Of a stretch of 64,000 nt of DNA, positions 1 to 12,856 are shown piece by piece. Made by a program: the position numbers and the translations under genes. The notes beneath the pieces are model-generated. The model was not told the DNA's origin. It did no database searches and saw only the letters and a program-made list of their open reading frames with translations. This DNA comes from Vandiemenella viatica (taxonomy: Eukaryota; Arthropoda; Insecta; Orthoptera; Morabidae), in NCBI GenBank assembly GCA_031002005.1, contig JARYHS010008074.1, positions 350,448,932 to 350,512,931 on the forward strand, written 5' to 3'. Every line of letters starts with the position of its first letter. Position 1 is the stretch's first letter.

Positions 1-2558
1 TAAAGTGCCAAGAACCATATGCTTACTCTAACTTCCTAGCTTGCGTGTTAACAAGGCGAAAATGCAGGAGCATGAACCATGTTCTTGAGATCCTAATTGG
101 AACAGGAACGTGACAGACATTAAATTCTGGTATCAGGTATCGGATTTCGATCCGGACAGACGTAATATACTTGTCTTATCTGTAGCCCTAGAGGAAGCAG
201 GCATCTTGAGTCATTATATTGCGGAGTCTCAACATTTTTTTCGTCGTCGTGCACAGTCGTGCAAGAAGTTTTCGATTTAATCAATATGGGTTAATAAGAT
301 TAAGGGTCACCATATCAAGATCAACAGGGGACAAAAGGAGACAGCCGGCAGCAGACGCAGCGAGACCACCACACAGCAGTGATAGATGATCTTCGCGGGG
401 AGGGGAAGGTCCCCTGAAAATTCTATTTGGTTATCTTACCTAAAAAGAAATATAATAAAATCTTGGCACAAACTCATAAGAGAAATTCACTGGGGTAAAA
501 ACTACAAACCTTTGTTTAAAGAAAGAGTTATCACAATTTATTCAGTAACACATTTTAATTGTGTACAAAAATTCGCCATTATTATTTAAATTTTATTACT
601 ATTCAGTATCAATTACGCAAAGAAAAATCTGTACAGCGCTATGCACTTTTGGGAATGAAATTTTTCAACAACTTTTCCACACTTGTAAGGTTACTAAATA
701 CATGTAATATTGAGATGTTATTGAGTCGCTCTTGAAACATTATCAAAAAAAAAAAAATCTGTAAGCCCTTTCAATTTTTTTGACTCCACATCTTGTCTTT
801 TCAAAACTTAAAAATACATATCGCAATCACGCAGCAATTTTTCAACATTTGTAGACTTCCTCAAAGCGAATAGGTCTACCGATTTAAAGAAGTGGCTGTA
901 GTAGTAGTCTAATCGGTTCTTTAACTATATAAGTATTTGATCATAAACTTCAAAATAAGGTTATCGGAAAAATCTTGATTTTTTCGAACCGACGATTTTT
1001 TCTCTTAGATTGGTTTAGGCGCTTGGGAATTTTACACGATGTTATATGCTCAGCTGGTCTGCTCTCTCTCTCTCTCTCTTCTTCTCAGTTCCTTCTCACT
1101 ATGCGCGTAGCACGCTCGTTCGCACTCAAATTCCGGATGGGTGGCGTGACACTGAAAGCAACTATGCGGCTACTGCAAAACGGCAGGCAGCGGTTGGCAA
1201 CCACTTCGCATGCTGTTAGCGAAGGACGGATATGTGGAACAAACTTTTTATAATTGAGTATAATTGATTTAATTGCAAGTATGAAGCAGTTAATATGAAT
1301 GTATTTGTGTATTTTGAACTACAGTAGCTTGTTCGTGCCACAAAGAAGACACCAATGTGCATTATTGTGTATTAATGTGGAGAAGGATTAATCCACAAGC
1401 GGATTCTTTATCTAAGGTGGGAACTAAAGAGAATTAGGGATATAAAAAGACATACCGAGTTCATGAACATAAAATTTGTAGAGATATTGTCGCTAGTAGG
1501 AGTAAACTACCCCGAAGGCCGTGGCTGAGTTTTAGCAAAAATAGCGTTGAGAAAGAAGACAAAATAAGAGACAGAACACAAGCAGTAAAGCACGAAAGTA
1601 AAATGTAGTTGCGTAAATGCTCGTGTCAAAATGCGTTTAAAAGTAGTCACCATAGACAGGTTTATTTCTTTAGATGTAGCAGTTGGAGTAAAATACTGGT
1701 TAAGTGAAAATAAAGACATTAGCTGCTATGACCACGAAAGCTGCGAAGTAAGTAGTAGAAACAACCATAAACATTCGGCGTAAGAGCCCGGAAAGTGAAA
1801 CATGAAGAATTAAAGACGAAAGCTAAGCACATATGACAAAAGGCCATGAACGATAGTTGAAACTAAAAGATAAGAACATGTGCCACAAGAAGCATTGAGA
1901 AATAGGTAAGGCAAAAGTTATAGTAGCTCTAAGGAATTGAAGAAATCTGCAATGCAGGGATGAAACATTCCTTGTTCTGAAATGTTTTCCGAATTAAGTA
2001 ACAACGGAAAAGAATAAAGATCGAAGTCAGGATTAAGGCACCTTACTTTCAGCAAAATAAGTAGTCACTTGTATCCGAAAAGATTCGGGATAAAACGCCT
2101 CTGTGTAGCAACGCAAAAAGAAAAGGGTCTTACATGTAAAAATAATTAAGAAATTTTAAGTTAGAGGCAATATATTGGTCACATTGAAGTAGCAAATGGC
2201 CTTATCGCAAAAAGAGGCATAACATCTGAAGGAGCGGACATTAATAAAATAATGTTTTGTAATATGTTAATAATCATAAATAAGAATACCTATGTTATGG
2301 TTTGTATACAGGCATGGGGAATTTAGAGACTTTCATATTGAATGTAAAACCTGGCAGACAAAAGTGAAATTAAATCAGAGACGAATTTACTGAAAATTTG
2401 CGAGTTACAACTATTTATGGGAGAGAACAAGAGGTCTGGTAGATGATAAGTGTGAAAAGAATGGTAGGAAGTGTGTCATGGCATTAAGAAGAAAATTATG
2501 TTATCTACAGAACGGGAAAAAATTATTCGAGATCCACCCATAGAATAGCTAGACCAAA
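1..2558. other. Uncharacterised AT-rich DNA, no recognisable gene
   Basis: Open frames here are short (under 100 codons) and show no family motif I recognise. The stretch from about 1300 to 2550 is notably purine-rich on the plus strand. It may be decayed retroelement DNA, but I see neither RT nor integrase motifs. A short CT-repeat lies inside it. Confidence 0.5.
1061..1085. repeat. CT-dinucleotide microsatellite
   Basis: A run of about ten CT units followed by a degenerate CTTCTTCTC tail is read directly in the sequence. Nothing around it suggests function. Confidence 0.85.
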
Positions 2559-2745
2559 CAGGGGCGTAGCTATCAGAGGGCACCGGGTCCCCCAAGCTCA
2601 GGGGCTTCCAAACGCAGATCAGGGGGCTCCTAAGCACAGCTCAGGGAGGCACGCTCAGCTCAGGGGGGCCCCTAAAAGTCAGGTAGCCCCTGCCAGCAAA
2701 CCTCAAACTTGGTAGAGCTTAAAAAAAAAAAAAAAAAAAGTAGAG
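2559..2745 (+). mobile_element. 5' fragment of the GC-rich hAT MITE family also seen at 49.6 kb
   Basis: It opens with CAGGGGCGTAGCTA, the same terminal sequence as the complete MITE at 49627-50050. The same G/C-rich body follows, with repeated AGGGGGCCCC-type blocks. The copy stops at an A-run near 2740 and no right terminal repeat is visible, so it is truncated. Confidence 0.75.
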
Positions 2746-3881
2746 GCATCAGAACAAGGAAGAATACTATTTTTGAGTAGGTTAAGTCGAGAAACAGTTA
2801 GATTGCTCTGTTAATCAGGCAATTGCTACACGACATTTACTAAAATGTAGCAATAAGCATTAATACCTATTGTCAGAAATCGTAGGTGTTGCTGTAGGGT
2901 TGTACTCACCAATTATCAGCTAAAGCACTTTGCAAATGCGATTCAAAACTGTTGAAGCAATCATACATAGGTATCCTAAAAGGTGATAAGATAACGAGAC
3001 AATATTTTAATACCACATAGCTATAAGATGGCATCGTAATCAGTAGTCACTGCAATCAGGGCAGCGCAGTACTGCGCCACGTTGTGTTCATGACACAGAA
3101 ACTGTGCCACGCAGCTCACTCGAGCCGGTTTTTACCTTAACCCTTCTTGCGTTATTTATAAACTGACTTTACCTTAGACTCATTTTCAAGTATGGAAGAA
3201 GAAAAATTGATTTAGTGATTTATAATACCACTCATTTAAACAACATAAAAAATGGAGGAGGATCGCAAATGAGCTCAAGAAGTGGTTAGTAAATTCGGCA
3301 TTTATTTATTATACAGTTGTAACTCACAATTTTCACTTGTATTTTCTCATTTTTAGTTCATTTTTAATAAAGTATTTTTTTAAAAAAAGGTTGATGTATA
3401 TTATTACATTCTTTGTTTGCTTATTATTTTCACTACATCATGCAATAGTGTCCTCGAGAAACACTTTCTTCTTGCAGTGGCACACTTCCGTCTAAACTGA
3501 GCATTTCTGCATCAACACCGTATTCCTCTTCAGAGGCGACCTTAGCAAGTTTTTCAGGTGGTGCGAGATATCATTGTGGCGCCTAAAATGACCAATCGCT
3601 TATTCGTGTTTAAGGTGTCCATATAGACAGACTGAAGATACCATTCATTTTTACATCCCACAAAAATTATAAATGTAAAAGTTTGTCTTCTTTGACATTT
3701 GTTAATGTTTCACGTCGAAACGGCTGGATAGCTTAGTATAAAGTAGTTTCCGTGGTATTCGAATATGAATACGTAAATGAATGCGTTACGAATTCCAATC
3801 GAGCAAAGCTGAGGGCAAAAAAACAGTCTTCATGTATTAATCTTATATATATATAAAAATAGACGTGTTTTTTCCTATATT
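2746..3881. other. Intergenic or decayed repeat DNA, nothing recognised
   Basis: AT-rich sequence without a convincing frame. On the minus strand between about 3460 and 3720 a short acidic reading (around PEKLAKVASEEEYG) looks coding-like, but no family can be named. Confidence 0.4.
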
Positions 3882-6800
3882 TCACTTTTCAGCCACCACT
3901 ACCTAGCACAGATAACTGATGTTTGTGGGTGGAAGTAGCATGGAGTTTCCTGTCGTGCACAACGTTGGCCGAATGCCGATAGCTGTGGGGATGTGGGAGA
4001 TATAATGATTATTGTTGGTCAGTGCAGGGCGTTTTCATATTTCGACCAAAAATTCGCATATCCGTATACTTCTCTTTCCTGCCACAACTACATAACATAG
4101 ACTTTTGGTGTTTGTGTGTGGTAGTAGAATCGTCTTTCCTGTCGTGCACTATGGTTGTTAGATGTCGGTAGCTATGGGGATGTGGGAGATATGGGGGTTG
4201 AAAGTGGTCGACCTGTGGCAATTTCATACTTCTGTCAAAGACAAAAGTGTCATGGTGTATCACTTTTCAGCGAAAACTATAGATCACAGATAACTAGCGT
4301 TTGTGTGTAGTAGTAGCACAGAGTCACCTTTCGATCACAACAGCGGCCGATTTTCAGAAACTGTGGTACTGTGGTAGATATGGTGGTTGTAAGTGGCCGA
4401 CCAAGGATATTTTCGCATTTCGACTGTCTCCGCATATGTCACTTTTCTGCCACAAATACATAGCATAGAGCATTGGTGTTCGTGTTTGGTAGTAGAATCG
4501 TATCTCATTTAGTGCACTATGGTTGTTAGATGTCGGTAGCTATGGGGGTGTGGGAGATATGGGGGTTGAAAGTGATCGACCTGAGGCAATTTCATACTTC
4601 TGCCAAAGACAAAAGTGTCATGGTGTATCACTATTCAGCGAAAACTATAGCTCACAGATAACTAGCGTTTGTGTATAGTAGTAGCACAGAGTCACCTTTC
4701 GATCACAACAGCGGCCGAATTTCAGAAACTGTGGTACTGTGGTAGATATGGTGGATGTAATTGGCCGACATAGGATATTTTCGCATTTCGACTGTCTCCG
4801 CATATGTCACTTTTCTGCCACAACTACATAGCATAGAGCATTGGTGTTTGTGTTTGGTAGTAGAATCGTATCTCATGTAGTGCACTATGGTTGTTAGATG
4901 TCGGTAACTATGGAGGTGTGGGAGAAATGAGGGTTGAAAGTGGTCGACCTGTGGCAGTTTCATACTTCTGTCAAAGACAAAAGTGTCATGGTGTATCACT
5001 TTTCAGCGAAAACTATAGATCACAGATAACTGGCGTTTGTGTGTAGTAGTAGCACAAAGTCACCTTTCGATCACAACAGCGGCCGAATTTCAGAAACTGT
5101 GGTACTGTGGTAGATATGGTGGTTGTAAGTGGCCGACCAAGGATATTTTCGCATTTCGACTGTCTCCGCATATGTCACTTTTCTGCCACAAATACATAGC
5201 ATAGAGCATTGGTGTTTGTGTTTGGTAGTAGAATCGTATCTCATTTAGTGCACTAAGGTTGTTAGATGTCGGTAGCTATGGGGGTGTGGGAGATATGGGG
5301 GTTGAAAGTGATCGACCTGTGGCAATTTCATACTTCTGCCAAAGACAAAAGTGTAATGGTGATTCACTTTTCAGCGAAAACTATAGCTCACAGATAACTA
5401 GCGTTTGTGTATAGTAGTAGCACAGAGTCACCTTTCGATCACAACAGCGGCCGAATTTCAGAAACTGTGGTCCTGTGGTAGATATGGTGGATGTAATTGG
5501 CCGACATAGGATATTTTCGCATTTCGACTGTCTCCGCATATGTCACTTTTCTGCCACAACTACATAGCATAGAGCATTGGTGTTTGTGTTTGGTAGTAGA
5601 ATCGTATCTCATGTAGTGCACTATGGTTGTTAGATGTCGGTAACAATGGAGGTGTGGGAGAAATGAGGGTTGAAAGTGGTCGACCTGTGGCAGTTTCATA
5701 CTTCTGTCAAAGACAAAAGTGTCATGGTGTATCACTTTTCAGCGAAAACTATAGATCACAGATAACTAGCGTTTGTGTGTAGTAGTAGCACAGAGTCACC
5801 TTTTGATCACAACAGCGGCCGATTTTCAGAAACTGTGGTACTGTGGTAGGTATGGTGGTTGTTAGTGGCCGACATAGGATATTTTCGCATTTCGACTGTC
5901 TCCGCATATGTCACTTTTCTGCCACAACTACATAGCATAGAGCATTGGTGTTTGTATTTGGTAGTAGAATCGTATCTCATGTAGTGCACTATGGTTGTTA
6001 GATGTCGGTAGCTATGGGTGTGTGGGAGATATGGGGGTTGAAAGTGATCGACCTGTGGCAATTTCATACTTCTGCCAAAGACAAAAGTGTCATGGTGTAT
6101 CACTTTTCAGCGAAAACTATAGATCACAGTTAACTAGCGTTTGTGTGCAGTAGTAGCACAGAGTCACCTTTCGATCACAACAGCGGCCGAATTTCCGAAA
6201 CTGTGGTACTGTGGTAGATGTGGTGGTTGTAAGTGGCCGACCAAGGATATTTTCGCATTTCGACTGTCTCCGCATATGTCACTTTTCTGCCACAACTACA
6301 TAGCATAGAGCATTGGTGTTTGTATTTGGTAGTAGAATCGTATCTCATGTAGTGCACTATGGTTGTTAGATGTCGGTAGCTATGGGGGTGTGGGAGATAT
6401 GGGGGTTGAAAGTGATCGACCTGTGGCAATTTCATACTTCTGCCAAAGACAAAAGTGTCATGGTGTATCACTTTTCAGCGAAAACTATAGCTCACAGATA
6501 ACTGGTGTTTGTGTGTAGTAGTAGCACAGAGTCACCTTTCGATCACAACAGCGGCCGAATTTCAGAAACTGTGGTACTGTGGTAGATATGGTGGTTGTTA
6601 GTGGCCGACATAGGATATTTTCGCATTTCGACTGTCTCCGCATATGTCACTTTTCTGCCACAACTACATAGCATAGAGCATTGGTGTTTGTGTTTGGTAG
6701 TAGAATCGTATCTCATGTAGTGCACTATGGTTGTTAGATGTCGGTAGCTATGGGGGTGTGGGAGAAATGGGGGTTGAAAGTGGTCGACCTGTGGCAATTT

Positions 6801-7500
6801 CATACTTCTGCCAAAGACAAAAGTGTCACGGTGTATCACTTTTCAGCGAAAACTACAGATCACAGATAACTGGCGTTTGTGTGTAGTAGTAGCACAGAGT
6901 CACCTTTCGATCACAACAGCGGCCGAATTTCAGAAACTGTGGTAGTGTGGTAGATATGGTGGTTGTAAGTGGTCGACCAAGGATATTTTCGTATTTCGAC
7001 GAAAGGCATGGGTCTCCGCAGATTTCACTTTTCTACCACGACTTCATAGCATAGAGCATCGGTGTTTATGTGTGGTAGTAGAATCGTGTTTGTTGTCGTG
7101 CACTATGGTTGTTAGATGTCTGTAGCTATGGGGGTGTGGAAAATATGGGGGATGAAAATGGTCGACCTGCGGCAATTTCATATTTCTGCCAAAGACGCAT
7201 GTACCATCGTGTATCACTTTTAAGTGAAAACTATCAATCGCAGATCACTGGCGTTTGTGTGTGGCAGTAACACAGAGTCTCCCATCGATCACAACGTTGG
7301 CCTAAATTCGGTAACTGTGGGAGTGTGTGAGATATGGTGTTTGAAATTGGTCGATCATGAATATTTTCGTGTTTCATCCGAAGACTTGTGTGTATCCGTA
7401 AATTTTACCTTGCTGCCGGAACTACATAGCGCAGAAGACTGGTACTTGTGTGTGGTAATAGTATCGAGTCTCCCATCGTGCACTAGGGTGGTCTATAGCT
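3882..7500. repeat. Satellite array with dimeric higher-order organisation (179 + 189 bp, 368 bp period)
   Basis: About 20 related monomers lie head to tail. Type A starts TCACTTTTCAGCGAAAAC (for example at 4996) and is about 179 bp; type B starts TCACTTTTCTGCCACAA (5175) and is about 189 bp. They alternate, so the near-identical unit is the 368 bp A+B dimer. A and B clearly align to each other, which shows an older monomer duplication. Copies in the centre (about 4.3-6.9 kb) are very similar. Those at both edges are more diverged, as expected from unequal exchange. The recurring 98-codon minus-strand frames are by-products of homogenisation: 368 is not a multiple of three, and the frame does not run through units. 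Confidence 0.95.
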
Positions 7501-7521
7501 GCAATATGAATTCTTTACAAT

Positions 7522-7552
7522 CACGAACGAAGTCGTGGGTACCAGCTAGTAA
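7522..7552 (-). repeat. Dispersed terminal motif (ACTAGCTGGTACCC type)
   Basis: Read on the minus strand the motif is ACTAGCTGGTACCCACGAC followed by TTCGTTCGTG. It sits immediately outside the right edge of the satellite. Related copies are at 26232-26260, 43245-43276 and 59231-59260. The common core suggests the conserved end of one widely dispersed retroelement family. I cannot name the family with certainty. Confidence 0.55.
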
Positions 7553-7739
7553 TAACTAAAACTTCAGAAAGATTAGTGTAGTCTATATGATAGCAATGGT
7601 ATGAATGAGAAACAACAGTGAAAAAGAACACTATATGTTTCAAAAGGTTGATTTACGCTACTATCGCGTAAGGAATGATGGCATCACGTGTATGTCATAT
7701 TACATAGTTTTTAAGAAAAATGTTTAAAACAAACAAATG

Positions 7740-8186
7740 AAGAAATAAAAGGCCTAGATTGCCAACTTACTCGGTTTTGTCCTTTAGCAATATCATTTTC
7801 TATAGATAAAATTGCAACATTTGAAAGTCTATCTAGAGTCCGAAAATAAGTTTTAAATAAGTTTTAATAAATTTTGATTTACTTAAACTTTGGTCTCCAT
7901 TAGCGACAGTTACAGGTGTCGTTAACATAATTCAAAGTGCTGTCCACACATTCCAAAATATATCCTGCCAACTATTTTCTTTCACAAGTTGAAATTTTTT
8001 TTGGTTCTACTGATTCAAGTCCCAGCAACAATAGTTTCAGTTAGAAAGTTCCTCTGTCAATTCACAACCCAATATTTCACATTTTTCTCCATTAGTTAAA
8101 CTCATTTCTAAATCTGCACAGTATTATTCCAATTCAGGAATTGTTTTGATAATTTGTAAGAACAACACTGTATCATTAAGTTTAGA
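7740..8186 (-). pseudogene. hAT transposase C-terminal part (ZMYM1-like, dimerisation region)
   Basis: Minus-strand translation, with frameshifts and stops, contains a stretch like TTPVTVANGDQSLSKSKFIK and then NVAILSIENDIAK. These correspond to the hAT dimerisation region of ZMYM1-like transposases, where the family normally has ..ERSFSKLKLIKTYLR. It continues the pseudogene at 10269-11775, from which it is separated by a 2.1 kb tandem-repeat insertion. Relic, not functional. Confidence 0.75.
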
Positions 8187-8640
8187 CTAGACGACCCGTG
8201 GGATAATTCGCTAATCAAATAAAATGAATAGTGATGTTGAATGCTTGTAATACGAGTATAATGAAAAGTAGAACCGCACTTTGTAGCACTTTTATTTGTT
8301 TAGTGTAATAGGTACTCATCAAAACATATTACGAAACAGTTAGGAAAATATAAAACACACGGTATGTACGACAAACTGTCACTGACCCTAACAGAATACA
8401 ACCAACCTGAACAAAATGCACACAGCACATCTCTGTGATGTGTGCTGTGTGCGAATAAAATGTTTATATTGAAATGGTATAGCAAATCAAAAATGTTTCC
8501 AAAAAGCTTCTTATTGCAAAAAAGACAGATTATTGACATCGATTGCTGCTGCAATCTAAGGACTTGACTCTGAACTGTTTGATACACGTGAACACTTTAA
8601 GCATCCAATTCCAAAAAATTCTTTCTTAATTTACGATTTT
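8187..8640. other. Leading part of the insertion that splits the hAT pseudogene; contains a hairpin
   Basis: The sequence begins ACTAGACGACCCGTGGG, exactly where hAT similarity stops, and has no coding similarity. At 8418-8452 a perfect 12 bp stem (GCACACAGCACA / TGTGCTGTGTGC) encloses an 11-base loop. The 165 bp tandem array follows directly, so array and leader probably form one inserted unit. Confidence 0.5.
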
Positions 8641-10268
8641 ACCTAATTGGAGATCTTAATCTCTAAAATGATATGTCATTTATCGATTTCGGTTAGGAAT
8701 CGAAGGAGACAAATGGCTCGTAATAATAATAATAATAAAACTTGTTATAGAAATAATATTGATACTTTTGCCTTTTAAGGGTCAAATTGCAAAAAAAATC
8801 CTTTTATAAAATATGGTGTTGGCCTTTGAAATGATACCTCATTTACCGATTTCGGTTAGGCATCAGGCGAGGTAAAAAAAAAGTTTTAGATATGATATTT
8901 TTGCCCCTTAATGGTTCAATTTAAAGAAAATTCTTTCTTAAAATATGATCTGTCCAAAGCGAATACCATAATATTTTCAACGATACCCCGTTTATCGATT
9001 TCGGTTAGATATCAATGGAGATAAATGGCTCGTGACAGAAAAATACGTTGTAGAAATATTAATACTTTTGCCTTTTAAGGGTCGAATTTTGAACAATTCC
9101 TTTCTTAAAATATGGTGACCTTACGAAGATTACGATTGGAGTCTTTAAAATGATACTTCGTTTATCAATTTTGTTTAATTATCAAGGGAGTTAAATGACT
9201 CGAGAAACAAGAACGCATTTTAGAAATACTGATATTTTTGCCCTTTAAGAGTTAAATTCAGAAAATTCAATTCTTAAAACATGATATGACCATAGCGGAG
9301 ACCTTAATCTTTAGAATGATACCTCATTTATCTATCTCGGTTATAAATTCATGGCTCGTGACACAAAAATGCGTTGAACAATAGTTAATACTTTTTCCGT
9401 TTAAGGGTTCAATTCCAAAAAAAAAAAAATCTTTCTTAGTATATGATGTCACCAAAGCTGAGACACTAATCTTCATAATCCTATTTTATTTATCCATTTC
9501 GGTTATATATCCAAGAAGATTAATGGTTCGGGACACAAAAAAAGCATTTTTAAAATATTGACATTTTTCCCTTTAAGGGTAGAATTACGAAAAATTAATT
9601 TCTTATAATTTAATGTTACTACGGTGGGGATCTTACACTTTAATATGATACCTCATTTATCTATATATGTTGGATATGAAGGGAGATAAATGGCTCGTGA
9701 CACAAAAATTCGTTGAAGATCCGTTGATAATTTTGCCATTTAAGAGCCGAATTTCGAAAAATTTCTGTCTTAATATATGATGTCACCAAAGCTGAGACAC
9801 TAATCTTCATAATCCTACTTCATTAATCGATTTCGGTTGTATATTCAAGAAGATAAATGGCTCGAGACACAAAAAACGCGTTTTAGAAATATTGACTTTT
9901 TTGCCCTTTACGGGTTGAATTAGCAAAAATTAATTTCTTATAATTTAATGTTACCACGGCGGAGACCTTACTCTTTAATATGATACCTCATTTATCTATA
10001 TCGGTTAGATATGGAGGGAGATAAATGGCTCGTGACACAAAAACGCGTTGCACAAATACTGATACTTTTGCACTTTAAGGGCCGAATTTCGAATAATTCC
10101 TGTCTTAATATACGATGTCACCATAGCGGAGATGTTAATCTTTAAAATGATACTTCATTAAACGATTTCAGATAGGTTTCCAGGGAGATAAATGACTCGT
10201 AACACAAAAAACCGCATTTTAAAAATATTAAGATTTTTGCCCTTTAAGGGTCGAATTCTGAAAAAATC
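8641..10268. repeat. Diverged tandem array, about 10 units of ~165 bp, with a nascent 335 bp dimer
   Basis: Each unit carries the landmarks TGATACCTCATTTATC, then TTTCGGTTAG, GATAAATGGCTCGTGACAC, TTTTGCCCTTTAAGGG and a closing AAAATATGATGTCACC. The first landmark recurs near 8665, 8838, 8980, 9148, 9315, 9477, 9640, 9811, 9975 and 10144. Units at 9477 and 9811 resemble each other more than their neighbours, as do 9640 and 9975, giving a 334-335 bp dimeric period at that end of the array. No open frame is kept. Confidence 0.9.
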
Positions 10269-11775
10269 CTGCGGCTTCGTACTCTCTTCTTCGTTTGGTT
10301 TCTGACTAGCTTAGTAAGAAGGTGTGTCCCAGTCTGAGAATTTCTCCAGCTGTTATCAGAGCAGGCAAATAACTCCGGATCTATCTCTCAAATTCCTGGA
10401 TCTTTCACAGCAATTGTTAAGCTTTTCATGAATCCACTTTCATCCTGGATAGCCTTGCTTATAATGTATTTTACCAAATCACCATTGTAACTATGAACTC
10501 AAATTGCTCCAAGGCCAGGCTCAGGGACAAGACCTCTGTTGCTGCAAGTGAATAATTTGTTTCCGAAAGAGCGTCACGAACTCAAGAATAGTGATAAACT
10601 AATAACGATCTGAAGCGAGGCTGGAAACTATATTCTCCGAATGAATTTCGCAATTTGTTTGGCGATAGTCCTTAGTTCTTGCATACCGCTTCCCATCGAT
10701 TTGTTGATTGAGAGAATGGACAAATACTCTTTAAAGAAATCCGGACAAAGAAACCAATCTAACTGATCTTTTGGCGGTACATACTATTACCAAATCTAAT
10801 GACAGCTAAATGAATACAAAAATGCTTAAGTAGATATTGGTTCAGAATTCTGCTTTGGACACCTTTGTTTCCTCTTATCATATTGGATCCATTGTCACAT
10901 CTTGGACCTCGAAAATCGTTCATATCTAAAACGAACTTTTCCAAAGTATCATTAATATACAGGCAAGTGAGTCCAGCTCCCAGGTTTGAAGAGTCACTTA
11001 CCAGCTTGAAAGCAACGCACTTTGACTTCGTCATCATTAGTGTCAACAAAAGCTATGTTAAAGATAATTGTTCGACGAGATTGACATCAGGAGTTCAATT
11101 CAGTGTGACGGAAAAGTATTTAGATTTCAAAATTTTATAAATAACTTCAATCTTTTTTAATGCATTTTTCAAAATAATAGACATCAGTCTCCTAATTAGC
11201 AATATGGCGGAGATGCTCCATCATCAGAGGGTCATATTTTCCTAGCCCTTGCAATATATCCAGTTAGTTACTATTATTAGAAGTTTTTAGAGTTTTAGAT
11301 CCAATGCTTGCCCTGAGCAAGAATTATTGCATGTTAAAAAGAATATTTTGGACATCATTCATTCGAGAATACCAACCCACCGTGATTTTTCGTCTTCAAT
11401 CTGTATTTACAAATGCTTGTGTATTGTATTGAAATTCGTCATTCTAATCAACGCTTTTATCCAACTCAGCATGGTGTGCTGGCGATTGGAGGAAGTTTCG
11501 TCAGTTTTGAGATAAGTAGCTTCCGTCATCAAATTCTTCTTTTCCGAAATAAGAGACCGTCTGTTGAATAAACAAGAGTAAAAACAATATACTTTATCTG
11601 CAGATTTAGAATAAACAAGCCATCTTCTATTATAAGTTTCTACATTTGATATTATTCTTTGAAAATTCGTTTTTGAGAAATGACGCCTTGGATTTTTTCG
11701 TTGCTCGAATAATTATTTCATCTCTGATTGCAGGGTCAATCAGCGATCATTTTGAAATATCATCATAATTTGCGA
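10269..11775 (-). pseudogene. hAT transposase, N-terminal and central part (ZMYM1/TTF-type zinc finger)
   Basis: Reading minus, the TTF-type finger region near 11.6 kb gives YNRRWLVYSKSADKVYC, close to the family's Y-x-R-x-WL-x-Y-S motif. Downstream comes RWVGILE, and at 10759-11049 an open frame of 96 codons contains the typical block CDNGSNMIRGNKGVQSRIL around the second catalytic region of this hAT group. Frames shift several times and stops are present. The C-terminal part lies at 7740-8186, beyond the tandem array. It is an inactive relic of an autonomous hAT element; terminal repeats were not found. Confidence 0.8.
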
Positions 11776-12856
11776 AGGTGGTGGTATGTCTGGTATATCC
11801 CATTTTGAAGTGTAGACGACGTTGCGGCCATAGCAAAATCTTCTTGTATATGCTATTCTTTATCATTATGAGCCTCGTCTGAAGAACTTCTATAAAATGA
11901 GTTTTCTTCCATCGCGTGTTGAACTAATGATGATATTTTGAAGCCTCCTCAGTTTCGCCTTGGTTTTTTTTTTTTTTTTTTTTTTTTTAGAAAAAAAAAG
12001 GCAGTGACATTTCTATAAAAGACACGTTACATTTTGTAAATATTTACGCTACCAACGTTAACTGCAATCGCCTAAGGTCTAACATTGTAGAAGCAGATAA
12101 GTAGGTTGATTCTCGCCTCATGCACATGCACCTACATGTAAATGACTGTGCCAGGTCTAGAGGGCAAACCTGGGCGCTTACCATGGGCGTCAAAATCATG
12201 TTTAAAGGGGCGGTAAGTGACAAATTCGTGAGTGGTAACCTTCTTTCTAATCTCTACTACCCTGAGCGGCAACCTTCAGGGGGCGGCAAAATCAAAGAAC
12301 AGCTTTAAACTGCTTCGGGCGGCAAATTCATAAATTCATATTTAAAGTGGTGGCAGTCGCAGGTCTTTGACCCTGCTCAGAAAATTCGTAGATCCGTCAC
12401 TGGTGAATGAACTGCAAGACTACAGCCGAAAAGGCAGGAAACAGGTGCGGGAGGCGCGGCGCGGCACCTAAGAGTGCTAATTATGAGACGAATTGTGTTT
12501 TCCTCGAATGGAGTAACTCGAGCTGAGTTGGACTATATACTAAACGGAAGATCTTACGTTTATAAACATTTCTGGGTGATTAATGTATTAAAAAATATGT
12601 GAACAGCAAGCTGGATTATTATAGAATTTATTTTTTGCGCAGACGATCTCTCGCTGCGTTTTCGGTGCCCCCCTTATGATGGCACTGCTCGCACCGTCCT
12701 AGGGCCGCCTCTGTTCCTCTTCAAGGCAGCCTCCGTTCATCTCCTATCGAGAAATTGAGGATTCACGTGAAGACAGTTTACAGAATAATTTGTTGACCTC
12801 TGCTTTTTTTGTTCCAAGTGTTTCTTATGTCCTGTTGAGTAGTTTTTAAAAAAAAA
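11776..12856. other. Non-coding repeat-like DNA
   Basis: The region holds a T25-AG-A9 foldback at 11964-11999. Around 12160-12400 several GGGCGGCAAATTC-like blocks resemble the interior of GC-biased MITEs. No terminal repeats or frames could be assigned. Confidence 0.4.

Noticed and set aside
4703..6839. Five similar 98-codon minus-strand frames starting MIHHDTFVFDRSMK or MIHRDTF
   Set aside because: They are one frame repeated by the satellite. The 368 bp unit is not a multiple of three, neighbouring units are broken, and the peptide has no domain. Conservation is explained by homogenisation.
8641..10268. CRISPR-like regular spacing
   Set aside because: The units are contiguous 165 bp diverged repeats without short identical repeats and unique spacers, and the sequence is eukaryotic.
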